From positions 26,057 to 90,056 of the forward strand of contig JAICXC010000002.1 of assembly GCA_025980665.1 (NCBI GenBank): a stretch of 64,000 bases of DNA, in the 5' to 3' direction. The position numbers and the translations under genes are program-made. Source of the DNA: Bryobacteraceae bacterium (GTDB taxonomy: Bacteria; Acidobacteriota; Terriglobia; Bryobacterales; Bryobacteraceae). Each line of letters begins with the position of its first letter. Position 1 is the stretch's first letter. This document shows positions 1-9,207 of the stretch, piece after piece. Under the pieces are notes generated by a model. It made no database searches. It was given only the letters and a program-made list of their open reading frames with translations, and had not been told where the DNA came from.

Positions 1-1
1 C

Positions 2-1075
2 CAGAACGCCACCATTCTCGCGCCCGGCACGCTGGTAACTTTTCTCGGGCAGAATATCGCTGACGCGGTGGCTTCCGCCGATCTGAGCCAGGACAATTTG
101 CCGCTTAGCTTGGGCGGCGTGCAGCTGTATTGCGACGGCAATCCATCTCCGTTACTCTATGTATCGCCCACACAGGTGAACGGACAGATTCCCTTCGAAT
201 TTCTGGATGCCAACAGTATTAGTTGCTATCTGCGCATCCAGCATTCCGATGGAAGCGTTGTCGCCAGCACCGCCATCGCGGTCCCGCTGGATCAGCAGAA
301 TCCCGGAATCTTCGCCAACGATGGCGAAGAGCCGCGCGCCGCGATTGCGTTTCATAATTCGAGTTTCGCCACTGGCACCATTACAGTGGATGGCAGTATC
401 GAGGCGGGAGACACGGGCACTATCACCATCGGTGACCGATCGTACACCTACACCGTGCAGGCTGGTGACACACTCGCATCGGTACGGGACGCCTTCGTGG
501 CCCTCATTAACGCGAATACCGAGGAAGAAGTGGTGGCGATTCCGGAGCCGGCCTTTCACCGCATTCAACTGCGCGCCAAAGTTCCGGGGCCGGAAGGCAA
601 TGGAATCACTTTCGCCGCGACCACGGATATGGGCGACAACGCCAATCTGTTCCTGATCCTGACCAACTTGAGCAATACATTATGCTGCGCCAACCGCGCC
701 GGCGCTCCCGTGACACAGGCCAATCCCGCGGTGCCCGGTGAGACCATCCTGGTATACGCCACCGGTTTGGGAACCATCGAACCCGCCGAGGCGACGCAGG
801 CGGAGAGTACCGGCCGCAAGTACACCGGTCCGGCCCTGAACGACCCAAGGGCTTTCGTTTCGTCCCTGGCCGGCGGATCGACGGCGAACGTGATCTCGGC
901 GAATCTGGCTCCCGGAATGGTCGGAGTCTACGAAGTTCGCTTGGAGCTCGGATTAGGAACTCCTCCCAGCCCATTGGCGCAGCTCACCATCTCGCAGGAC
1001 ATTTATACCAGTAATATCGTCACCATCCCGGTCGTCGATCCTAACGTTCAGACGCCCGTGGTGCCGTCGCCGTGA
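2..1075 (+). CDS. C-terminal part of a secreted protein with TIGR03437 (Solibacter-type) domain; truncated by window start
   Basis: Frame is open from base 2 (QNATILAPGTLVTFLGQNIADAV...), continuing the 68-1075 ORF. Motifs APGTLVTFLGQNIAD, YVSPTQVNGQIPFE and ILVYATGLG are typical of this family. Confidence 0.8.
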   Translation, partial: QNATILAPGTLVTFLGQNIADAVASADLSQDNLPLSLGGVQLYCDGNPSPLLYVSPTQVNGQIPFEFLDANSISCYLRIQHSDGSVVASTAIAVPLDQQNPGIFANDGEEPRAAIAFHNSSFATGTITVDGSIEAGDTGTITIGDRSYTYTVQAGDTLASVRDAFVALINANTEEEVVAIPEPAFHRIQLRAKVPGPEGNGITFAATTDMGDNANLFLILTNLSNTLCCANRAGAPVTQANPAVPGETILVYATGLGTIEPAEATQAESTGRKYTGPALNDPRAFVSSLAGGSTANVISANLAPGMVGVYEVRLELGLGTPPSPLAQLTISQDIYTSNIVTIPVVDPNVQTPVVPSP

Positions 1076-1123
1076 CCAAACGATTACATTTCCGACAGAC
1101 CGGCTAAAATCGATTTTCTAAAG

Positions 1124-1612
1124 ATGGACCGCGTTAAGAATCGCCCGGCAGATGTCCGCCTCTGGAGAGTTCCGCGGCTTTTAGCGATGCTTGTGATCGC
1201 CTTCGGCGTGTATACGTTCTTTATGCCCATGCTGATTCTAACGACGCCTGTTTTGGGCAGGGCCGAATGGTCATCTTTCCACATGGCGCTAGAAGTTCAC
1301 TCCGGACGATTACCGGCGAACCGCCCTTGGATCGAGCTTACGGCCGTGGAAGATGCATTTGTTTACCTGCTGATGGTCACGGCCCTGGCGCTATCGCTGT
1401 TTCCCTGGGGCCAGAATGCTCTTTATCACGTCAGTCTCGTCGGATCGATTGTCAGCGCGCTCGCGACGCGCAACGCCACCCACCACCTTGCGGAGTTCGT
1501 GACCGGGTCGCCGGACGTCCGAGCCAAGTTCGGTCCTGCGATGTACCTGCTCCCCTTGACGATGCTGGCATTTCTACTGACCCGCAGCCATCGGATTGCA
1601 GATCGTTCTTAG
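1124..1612 (+). CDS. hypothetical membrane protein
   Basis: 162-aa ORF with several hydrophobic segments. Confidence 0.55.
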   Translation: MDRVKNRPADVRLWRVPRLLAMLVIAFGVYTFFMPMLILTTPVLGRAEWSSFHMALEVHSGRLPANRPWIELTAVEDAFVYLLMVTALALSLFPWGQNALYHVSLVGSIVSALATRNATHHLAEFVTGSPDVRAKFGPAMYLLPLTMLAFLLTRSHRIADRS

Positions 1613-1633
1613 TCGCTCATCATCGGGAATTCC

Positions 1634-1894
1634 CTACGCCGGACTATACGGCCGGAACCCGTTCCGGCTCAAGGCATCCTTCGCGGCGTCTTCATCGGGC
1701 GGCGCGACGTAGAAAAATGCTCCCACCCGTTCCGACTGAAAGATAAGGCCGCCGGAGTACTTGTCGGGCTCGACCAGATAATCGAGCCCAGATTCGGTCA
1801 GCAGGTTTTCCAACCGCAGAGCTTCGGTGAGGCGTTTGGCGATGTAGATTAGCGTGAGTTCCTGATCGCCGAAGTGCTCCGGTCCGCGCTGCAT
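1634..1894 (-). CDS. small DUF2007-like putative signal-transducing protein
   Basis: 86-aa ORF, LTLIYIAKRLTEALRLENLLTESGLDYLVEPDKY. Confidence 0.5.
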   Translation of the reverse strand: MQRGPEHFGDQELTLIYIAKRLTEALRLENLLTESGLDYLVEPDKYSGGLIFQSERVGAFFYVAPPDEDAAKDALSRNGFRPYSPA

Positions 1895-1903
1895 CCGGCC
1901 GCT

Positions 1904-2335
1904 CTAGCCTACGCGCGCTGTGAAAGCCTTGTACGCTTCTTCACCGCTGGTTTTGGACACCCATTCGGCGCAGGCTTTTCCGGCCTTTTCGAGATTGCCG
2001 AGATAATGCGGGTCCTTGAAAGCGGCGCGGACTTCGCCAAGGATCGGTTTCACCCGTTCCCACACGAAAAGAACCTCGCGGGTGTTGGCGAAGAATAGGT
2101 CGGGGTTCATCACGCCCGAATTGACGAACGAACCGGCCATATCCCAATAGCTGGCAACTTGTCGGAAGTAGGCGTTGGGTTCGGATCCGGGAGGGCAGAG
2201 CTGGCCAAACTCGGCCATGGTCTTGCATTTGAAGTTTCCAAAGAACCAATTGCGGGCATCGCGCATCTTTGGTTCCCGGCGCAGTTCGTAGAGCTTCAGC
2301 AGCAGGTTGGCATCGTCGTAAGTGGGTTGGGACAT
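1904..2335 (-). CDS. conserved hypothetical protein
   Basis: Internal ATG (MSQPTYDDANLLLKLYELRREPKMR) preferred over the 2641 start, which runs into dprA. Confidence 0.6.
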   Translation of the reverse strand: MSQPTYDDANLLLKLYELRREPKMRDARNWFFGNFKCKTMAEFGQLCPPGSEPNAYFRQVASYWDMAGSFVNSGVMNPDLFFANTREVLFVWERVKPILGEVRAAFKDPHYLGNLEKAGKACAEWVSKTSGEEAYKAFTARVG

Positions 2336-2414
2336 AACCTTCAGCGTACCCGATCCGCCGGGACGGGTGAGAATTCGCGGCTGGCCGGGACACAAATCTA
2401 CCAGCGACAAATAC

Positions 2415-3593
2415 ATGACTGCACCGATGCCCGTTTTTCTGCCCCGCGAGAGCGAGCTGCATTGGCTTGCCCTGCGCATGACCCCGGGGCTGGGGACGCG
2501 CACGGCGGTCCAGTTGATCGAGACATTTAAAACCCCCGAAGCGGTGTTCCGTGCTTCGCGCTCGGAGCTGGAGGCATCGGGCGTTTCGTCCGGAGTGGCG
2601 CAAAGCGTTGCCAGCGGCTGTGCCTTTGACGATGCCGTCACCCAGCAGCAGAAACTGGCCGAGACTGGGGCGATGGTGATCCCGCTGACCGATCCGCGTT
2701 ATCCTGCCCGGCTCAAGGAGATTTTCGATCCGCCGCCCCTGCTGTTCGCTCGCGGCCGCGTGGAGATCATGGAAGAGCTGATGCTGGGTATCGTCGGCAC
2801 CCGCCGGCCCACAGCCTACGGAACGGCCGCCGCAGCCCGCCTCGCCAAAGATCTGACCGGCGCAGGCCTGACTATCGTCAGCGGCATGGCGCGAGGCATC
2901 GATACGGCCGCGCACCGGGCGGCACTCGAGGCCGGAGGGAGCACCATAGCTGTGTTCGGATGCGGCGTTGACGAGGTTTATCCCGCGGAAAACCGCAAGC
3001 TGGCCGAGCGGCTTTCCAAAGACGGGTTGGTGGTTTCCGAGTTTCCCATGGCCACTCCACCGTATCCGCAGAACTTTCCCATCCGCAACCGGATTATCGC
3101 TGGGCTAAGCGTCGGCGTGCTGGTGGTTGAAGGCGGGGAGTACTCGGGTTCGGCCATCACCGCCAAACTTGCCGCAGAGCAGAACCGCGAGGTCTTCGCG
3201 GTGCCTGGAAACATTACGTCGAAGATGAGTTGGGGACCCAACCTGCTGATCAAACAGGGCGCAAAGCTGGTCCAGGAGTGGAACGATGTGGTGGTGGAAC
3301 TCAAACCGGAAGACCGCCGGCGGCTTGCGGACCGGTGCCGTAACCGATTGAATCTGAAGGACGGTGAATCGAACGATACAGCGCAATCATCCTTAAGCTT
3401 TGGAATGGATGCCACCGGGCGGGCGATCCTGAATCATCTCAAACCAGACGCTCCGGTCGCCCTGGACTATCTGGTAGAAACTCTGGCGGGGACCTCTCCC
3501 GCCGATATCATTGCCGCGTTGTTTGAACTGGAATTGGCAGGCCTGGTGCGGCAGCTTCCCGGCAAAAGCTTCATAAAGGTCTGGTTTGATTGA
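2415..3593 (+). CDS. dprA: DNA-processing protein DprA
   Basis: Rossmann-like DprA core: GIVGTRRPTAYG, VSGMARGIDTAAHRAAL, GCGVDEVYPAENRKL, FPIRNRIIAGLS; C-terminal winged-helix. Confidence 0.95.
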   Translation: MTAPMPVFLPRESELHWLALRMTPGLGTRTAVQLIETFKTPEAVFRASRSELEASGVSSGVAQSVASGCAFDDAVTQQQKLAETGAMVIPLTDPRYPARLKEIFDPPPLLFARGRVEIMEELMLGIVGTRRPTAYGTAAAARLAKDLTGAGLTIVSGMARGIDTAAHRAALEAGGSTIAVFGCGVDEVYPAENRKLAERLSKDGLVVSEFPMATPPYPQNFPIRNRIIAGLSVGVLVVEGGEYSGSAITAKLAAEQNREVFAVPGNITSKMSWGPNLLIKQGAKLVQEWNDVVVELKPEDRRRLADRCRNRLNLKDGESNDTAQSSLSFGMDATGRAILNHLKPDAPVALDYLVETLAGTSPADIIAALFELELAGLVRQLPGKSFIKVWFD

Positions 3594-3719
3594 AGTTGCG
3601 GGAACACGTCATGGTCTTCCGCCGTGTCATGGTAAGATTTCGGTTGTTTGCGTCCGACTTGTGTATTACGGACCCGCACGGGCAGTTCGTCCTAAAGTAA
3701 AGAAAGCTGACGTCATCTT

Positions 3720-6158
3720 ATGGCAAAAAACCTCGTCATCGTCGAATCACCGGCGAAGGCGAAAACCATCGGCAAGTATCTGGGCAAGGATTTCCTGGTC
3801 AAGGCCTCCCTGGGCCACGTCAAGGACCTGCCCAAGAAGAACCTGTCGGTGGATGTGGACAACGACTTCACGCCAGTCTACGAAGTCATTGAAGGCAAGA
3901 AGAAGCTGATCGCGGAGCTCAAGACGGCGGCCAAGAGCAGTGACAACATCTATCTGGCCGCTGACCCTGACCGCGAAGGGGAGGCCATCTGCTATCACCT
4001 CCAGGAAGAGCTCAAGGACAGCAAGAACGGCAAGAAGAGTCCCAAGATTTTCCGGGTGATGTTTAACGAAATCACCAAGAACGCGATTCAGAAGGCGTTC
4101 GAGAAGCCCATGGCTGTGAATCTCCACTTAGTGGACGCGCAGCAGGCCCGGCGCGTACTCGACCGCATTGTGGGCTACAAGATTTCTCCGCTTCTGTGGG
4201 ATAAGGTTCGCCGGGGTCTCTCCGCGGGCCGCGTCCAGACCGTCGCCTTGCGCCTCATCGTGGATCGGGAGCGCGAGATCAAGGCGTTCCAAACCAGGGA
4301 ATACTGGAGCATCGACGTCAACCTCGCCGCTAAGAAGCCGCCGCAGCTCACGGCGCATCTGGCCAAGAAGAATGACGAAAATGTAGAGATTGCGAATGAA
4401 GCCTCGGCTAAGGCGATCGTTTCGGCGGTAGACGGAGTCGACTACATTGTCCGCTCGGTTGTTAATAAGGAAAAGCGCCGCAATCCGGTGCCGCCGTTCA
4501 TCACCTCGACCATCCAGCAGGAAGCCGCGCGGAAACTTCGTTTCAGCGTAAAGCGCACCATGATGCTGGCGCAGAAGCTGTATGAAGGCGTAGAGCTGAG
4601 TAAAGAGGAAGGCGCCACGGGTCTGATCACCTACATGCGTACTGACTCGGTCCGCGTGTCGAACGATGCCGTGGACGAAGTCCGCGCCATGATTACCGAC
4701 CGCTGGGGCGCTGAGTATCGCCCCGCGGCGCCGAATGTTTACAAGGGCAAGAAAGATGCGCAGGATGCCCACGAGGCCATCCGTCCTACTTCGGCGATGC
4801 GCAGCCCGGAGAGCGTCGAGAAATTCCTGGCCGAAGACGAGATGAAACTGTACCGGCTGATCTGGATGCGCTTCGTGGCCTCGCAAATGACGCCCGCGGT
4901 GTTCGATCAGACCACCATCGATGTCGACGCCAAAGGCAAGGACGGCGCGGCGTACTTGTTCCGCGCCACCGGCAGCGTCCCCAAATTTGACGGTTTCCTC
5001 AAGGTTTATCAGGAAGGCAAGGACGAAAAAGACGAGGAAGATGACGAGCTTAAGAATAAACTACCCGCCGTCACCGCGGGCGAGGTCTTAAAGTTCAAAG
5101 CGATCCTGCCCGAGCAGCATTTCACCGAACCGCCTCCGCGTTTCACGGAAGCGACGCTGGTCAAAGAGCTCGAAGCCAAGGGCGTGGGACGCCCGTCGAC
5201 GTACGCGTCGATCTTATCCACCATCCAGGAGCGCGAATACGTCCGCAAGGACGGCGGCAAGTTCACGCCCACCGAGCTCGGCATGGTGGTGACGGATCTG
5301 CTGCTTGAAAGCTTCGACGATCTGTTCGATGTCACCTACACGGCTCGCATGGAAGGCGAGCTGGACGATATCGAAGAAGGCAAGCTCGACTGGCGTGTGG
5401 CCATGAGCGAGTTCTACGAGCGGTTTCAGAAAGACCTGAAACACGCCGAGCGCCACATGACCGATATCAAGCGCATGGAGGAGCCCACCGACCAGATTTG
5501 CGAGAAGTGCGGCAAACCCATGGTCATCAAGTGGGGCCGCCACGGCAAGTTTATCGCCTGCACGGGCTATCCGGAATGCACCAACACGCGCGAGATCGCG
5601 CAGGAAGGCGTGACGGAGCAGGACGAGGCAGAATACTGCGACAACTGCGGTCGTCCCCTGGTACTCAAGAAGGGCCGCTTCGGACAATTTCTGGCGTGCT
5701 CGGGCTATCCCGATTGCAAGACCACCAAGCAGCTCGGCGCGGGTCAAAAACCGCAGGATGTTCCCCTGGACGAATCCTGCCCGCAGTGCGGGAACAAACT
5801 GGTCAAGAAGTTCGGCCGCTTCGGTGAGTTCGTCGCCTGCAGCAACTACCCCACCTGCAAATACGTCAAGCAGAAAACTATTGGAGTGAAGTGTCCCAAT
5901 TGCTCGGAAGGTGAAATCATCGAGCGGCGCTCCAAGCGCGGCAAGACTTTCTACGGCTGCAACCGATATCCCGAGTGCGATTTCGTGGCCTGGGGCAAAC
6001 CGCTTCCCGAGAAATGCCCGGAGTGCGGCGGCAGCTACCTGATCGAGAAATTCCTGAAGTCCGGTGCCTTCGCCCAGTGCCCCAACGGCGAGTGCAAGTT
6101 CAAGAAGCCCCTGCCTCCCCAGGCTCCTGTCGAGACACCCGTGGAGGTGCAGGCGTAG
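3720..6158 (+). CDS. topA: DNA topoisomerase I with five C-terminal C4 zinc ribbons
   Basis: MAKNLVIVESPAKAKTIGKYLG start, TOPRIM DPDREGEAI, active-site region GLITYMRTDS, five CxxC...C zinc-ribbon units. Confidence 0.97.
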   Translation: MAKNLVIVESPAKAKTIGKYLGKDFLVKASLGHVKDLPKKNLSVDVDNDFTPVYEVIEGKKKLIAELKTAAKSSDNIYLAADPDREGEAICYHLQEELKDSKNGKKSPKIFRVMFNEITKNAIQKAFEKPMAVNLHLVDAQQARRVLDRIVGYKISPLLWDKVRRGLSAGRVQTVALRLIVDREREIKAFQTREYWSIDVNLAAKKPPQLTAHLAKKNDENVEIANEASAKAIVSAVDGVDYIVRSVVNKEKRRNPVPPFITSTIQQEAARKLRFSVKRTMMLAQKLYEGVELSKEEGATGLITYMRTDSVRVSNDAVDEVRAMITDRWGAEYRPAAPNVYKGKKDAQDAHEAIRPTSAMRSPESVEKFLAEDEMKLYRLIWMRFVASQMTPAVFDQTTIDVDAKGKDGAAYLFRATGSVPKFDGFLKVYQEGKDEKDEEDDELKNKLPAVTAGEVLKFKAILPEQHFTEPPPRFTEATLVKELEAKGVGRPSTYASILSTIQEREYVRKDGGKFTPTELGMVVTDLLLESFDDLFDVTYTARMEGELDDIEEGKLDWRVAMSEFYERFQKDLKHAERHMTDIKRMEEPTDQICEKCGKPMVIKWGRHGKFIACTGYPECTNTREIAQEGVTEQDEAEYCDNCGRPLVLKKGRFGQFLACSGYPDCKTTKQLGAGQKPQDVPLDESCPQCGNKLVKKFGRFGEFVACSNYPTCKYVKQKTIGVKCPNCSEGEIIERRSKRGKTFYGCNRYPECDFVAWGKPLPEKCPECGGSYLIEKFLKSGAFAQCPNGECKFKKPLPPQAPVETPVEVQA

Positions 6159-6908
6159 GTGGCGGCTGCGGCGGCAACGGCGAACGGATCTCCCGATTAC
6201 GGCTTAGACGCTCCGCGCGTTGTCCGCAGCATGTTCAGCCGGGCTGCGTGGATCATCGCGATCGCTCTGGTGCTGTACGTCGTGAATCATTCCGAGTATC
6301 CCGGACCAGCCGCACGCATGTGCGGCGTACTAGCGCTGATCGGCCTGATTTTCTTGGGCATCGGGGCTGTAATGGTGTGGTCTAGCCGGGTTGCGAAACT
6401 GCGGCTGCGCGATCAGTTGCTCGATTCGCTGGCGCTGCGCGGCGACGAGCGCGTGTTGGACGTGGGCTGCGGGCGCGGTTTGCTGGCGATCGGTGCGGCC
6501 AAGCGGCTGAAGAACGGCAAAGTCATCGGCATCGACGTGTGGAACCCCTTCGATCTTTCCGGCAATACTCCCGACGCCGCGAAAGCCAACGTCAAGTTGG
6601 AAGGCGTCGCCGACAAGGTCCGTATCGAGAATGGCGACGCGCAGAAACTGGTGTATCCGGACAACCATTACGACGTGGTGGTCTCTAGCCTGGCTCTTCA
6701 TAACATTCCGGAGCATCCCGCTCGATCCCAGGCGGTTCGCGAAATGCTTCGCGTGCTGAAGCCGGGTGGGAAGCTTGCTATATTCGACCTTTTCCGCACC
6801 GGCGAGTACGCGGACGTGCTGCGAGCTTTGGGCGCGAACGACATCGAGCTTTCGAAGACCCGATTTCTCTGGTGCGTGCCAGGCCGGGTCCTGACCGCGC
6901 GGAAGTGA
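6159..6908 (+). CDS. class I SAM-dependent methyltransferase with N-terminal membrane segments
   Basis: VLDVGCGRGLLAIGAAKRL, VSSLALHNIPEH, MLRVLKPGGKLAIFD; GTG start directly abutting the topA stop. Confidence 0.85.
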   Translation: MAAAAATANGSPDYGLDAPRVVRSMFSRAAWIIAIALVLYVVNHSEYPGPAARMCGVLALIGLIFLGIGAVMVWSSRVAKLRLRDQLLDSLALRGDERVLDVGCGRGLLAIGAAKRLKNGKVIGIDVWNPFDLSGNTPDAAKANVKLEGVADKVRIENGDAQKLVYPDNHYDVVVSSLALHNIPEHPARSQAVREMLRVLKPGGKLAIFDLFRTGEYADVLRALGANDIELSKTRFLWCVPGRVLTARK

Positions 6909-6918
6909 CTCTTTCCTT

Positions 6919-7515
6919 TTGGACATTGTCGGCATTACCAAAGTCCTGACGTCGGCAGACGTCGAATCCGGCTACCGCGCCGGGATCTTTTCGATGGCCG
7001 ACCCACAGGGCGGCGTCATCACATGGCACCGGCCGAAGCGCCGCGCCATTCTTCCACTGGACACGTTTCATATCTCGCGGTCGCTAAGCACGTTGCTGCG
7101 GCGGCGCCCGTTCAAGGTCACCTTTGACCGCGCGTTCTCCGATGTCGTGGATGCCTGTGCAGACCGCCCCAGTACATGGATCAGCACTGAGTTCAAAAAG
7201 ATTTACGGCGAGCTGCACGCTCAAGACAAAGCGCACTCGGTCGAGGTTTGGGTGGACGGCGAACTGGCGGGCGGACTTTACGGAGTTCATCTGGGCGGCG
7301 CGTTTTTCGCCGAATCCATGTTTCACCGGCGCACGAATATGTCCAAGGTTGCGCTGGCGGAACTGGTGTCGCGGCTTCGGGCGCAGGGGTTTGCCCTCCT
7401 AGAAGTCCAGTACCTGACCGAGCACTTGGCGCAGTTTGGCGTGATCGAGATTTCGGACCGGAAGTATCGGGCTCGCCTGAAAGAGGCGCTCCAGTTCTCG
7501 TGCAGCTTTGGATGA
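6919..7515 (+). CDS. aat: leucyl/phenylalanyl-tRNA--protein transferase
   Basis: GYRAGIFSMADPQGGVITWHRPKRRAILPLDTFHISRSL; VEVWVDGELAGGLYGVHLGGAFFAESMFHR; TTG start. Confidence 0.93.
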   Translation: MDIVGITKVLTSADVESGYRAGIFSMADPQGGVITWHRPKRRAILPLDTFHISRSLSTLLRRRPFKVTFDRAFSDVVDACADRPSTWISTEFKKIYGELHAQDKAHSVEVWVDGELAGGLYGVHLGGAFFAESMFHRRTNMSKVALAELVSRLRAQGFALLEVQYLTEHLAQFGVIEISDRKYRARLKEALQFSCSFG

Positions 7516-7537
7516 GCGCATCGGGCGAGGCATGCTG

Positions 7538-7585
7538 TTATTGCCAGGACATCCCTGACACATTATTGCCAGGACATGCCTGACA
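7538..7585. repeat. two tandem 23-bp near-identical repeats (TTATTGCCAGGACATcCCTGACA / TTATTGCCAGGACATgCCTGACA), 25-bp period
   Basis: Direct reading of 7538-7560 and 7563-7585, one mismatch; each copy is an imperfect palindrome. Confidence 0.9.
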
Positions 7586-7640
7586 GGAGCAGGGTACGGA
7601 ATCGTGGTCTCGGGAGCGGTGGGAATGCGGGAATAACAGG

Positions 7641-8594
7641 CTAATTCGGACCCGGCTTGGATCGCCTCCGCACCTCGACATTCTCACCGACAAAAATCGT
7701 TGTCAAATCGTCGGCGTTCTCGATCGGTCCAGAGTAGTTCTTTCGGGCCCCTTCAATCGCTCCCCGGCCTAAGGCGTGCGCGTACACGGCGAGCCGCGGC
7801 TTAGTGCGGCTGAACACGACCCCGGTTTCCGCTGCGCTCGTGTGATGACTAATGATGTTTTCCGCCTGTTCGCGGGTCGTCCCGCCCGCCATCAAGGCTT
7901 GCACTGTTAGGGTGCTGACCTCGTGAATCAACACATCGACGCCAGTCGCGTATTTGATCAGGTTTTCCGAGAATCTGGTGTCACCGGAGATGGCGACCGA
8001 ATGGCCTCCTGCGTCGACCCGATAACCGAATGCTGGTTGCACTGGCCCATGATCGACCAGAAATGCCGTCACCTTCACGCCGTTGTGCTCGTAAACAACC
8101 CCCTGCTGAATGTCGGTGGCCGAAACCATGATTCCCTCTTTCGAGAACTTTTCATCCACGTCGCGCCGCATGTGGATATCGAAATCGAAAGCTTTGAGCA
8201 TGTTGTCCATCATTTCTTTGGTGCCGGATGGACCCCAGACCCGGAGCGGCGTCTTGCGCCCGCTGGTCCAGCCAGTCAGGAGGATATCCGGCACCGACAG
8301 AATGTGATCCGAGTGCAGGTGAGTAAGAAAAATCTTATCGATCTGCTGCTGCCGAACACCGGCTTCGGCCAGCCGGATGACGGCGGCTCGTCCGCAGTCG
8401 AACAACAACTTCTCCCCGTCAGCCTCAACCAGGATGGATGGACCATATCTTTGGGTGTCGGCGGGTGGACCTCCTCCCGAGCCCAGAACCACAATTTTCA
8501 AGGCGGCGTCTGGCGCCGATGGCGGTGATGTTTGTCCGGCAACGGGAAAAGAAATGACAAGCAGGACCAATAACGCGCCAATGTGTTCCTTCAT
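7641..8594 (-). CDS. secreted MBL-fold metallo-hydrolase (RNase Z/arylsulfatase-like)
   Basis: Signal peptide plus FLTHLHSDHILSVPDILLTGW, AISGDTRFSENLIKY, SHHTSAAETG. Confidence 0.85.
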   Translation of the reverse strand: MKEHIGALLVLLVISFPVAGQTSPPSAPDAALKIVVLGSGGGPPADTQRYGPSILVEADGEKLLFDCGRAAVIRLAEAGVRQQQIDKIFLTHLHSDHILSVPDILLTGWTSGRKTPLRVWGPSGTKEMMDNMLKAFDFDIHMRRDVDEKFSKEGIMVSATDIQQGVVYEHNGVKVTAFLVDHGPVQPAFGYRVDAGGHSVAISGDTRFSENLIKYATGVDVLIHEVSTLTVQALMAGGTTREQAENIISHHTSAAETGVVFSRTKPRLAVYAHALGRGAIEGARKNYSGPIENADDLTTIFVGENVEVRRRSKPGPN

Positions 8595-8778
8595 GATGTT
8601 GGATCAGTATAGCGAAGCTTAGCCCAGTTTCTTTGGGGCAGCTGGCAGTTCCTCGATCCACACGCGGCGGTAGCTGGAGTCCCCCAGCCGACGAGAAGCG
8701 CCAGCCAGGCAATCGAGCAGCGACAAGCTGAGAAAACCTTCCAAGCGCTCTCCTCATTAGTTCGCTGGGAAACGCTCT

Positions 8779-9096
8779 CTACGACGCCAACAGGTTTTGT
8801 AGGGGTCGGGCAGGCCCGACCCGCCAACGATTAGCCGTGCTGCCTTCCAGCATGCACCGCCGCAGCCCTTCACGACCTTCCACCCGCACGGAACCCCTGC
8901 GCGGCGACACGCGATACCCCGTCCTCGCCCCCCGGTCGAGCATCAGGGAATCGAGCGGCCAGTCCGAATCGGCGCATAGCTGGATTCCGCCGTCACGGCT
9001 GATCAAGACCGTCATTTCCTGGCAGCTTTCCCCCCGCTCGAGCGCGGCCAGGGCGGCATCCATCAGACTCTGGGCTTGTTCGGCGAACCGCTGCAC
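8779..9096 (-). CDS. small conserved hypothetical protein
   Basis: 105-aa ORF, AEQAQSLMDAALAALERGESCQEMTVLISRDGGIQL. Confidence 0.5.
   Translation of the reverse strand: MQRFAEQAQSLMDAALAALERGESCQEMTVLISRDGGIQLCADSDWPLDSLMLDRGARTGYRVSPRRGSVRVEGREGLRRCMLEGSTANRWRVGPARPLQNLLAS
8803..8822. repeat. perfect 9-bp hairpin, 2-nt loop (GGGTCGGGC-AG-GCCCGACCC), REP-like
   Basis: Direct reading. Confidence 0.75.
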
Positions 9097-9207
9097 CCAC
9101 TACTTATCGCGATCCCGGACCGACGTTTCACTGTATTTGAGAACTAGTACTTTACTCCATCCCCGGTCTAAGGGTGCATGGTATTCTGTTACTTCCGATA
9201 GGCTACA

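Noticed and set aside
1941-2915. 324-aa minus-strand ORF
   Set aside because: Overlaps dprA antisense and a better minus-strand frame (1904-2335)
4128-4886. 252-aa minus-strand ORF
   Set aside because: Antisense shadow of topA produced by GC-rich codon bias; no recognisable motifs
5490-6110. Five zinc-ribbon units in TopA as a novelty
   Set aside because: Variable numbers of C-terminal C4 ribbons are normal for bacterial topoisomerase I
8591-8778. Possible C-terminal gene fragment on the minus strand (DSSYRRVWIEELPAAPKKLG*)
   Set aside because: Resembles the end of DUF1080-type proteins but too short and no upstream homologous frame to support a call
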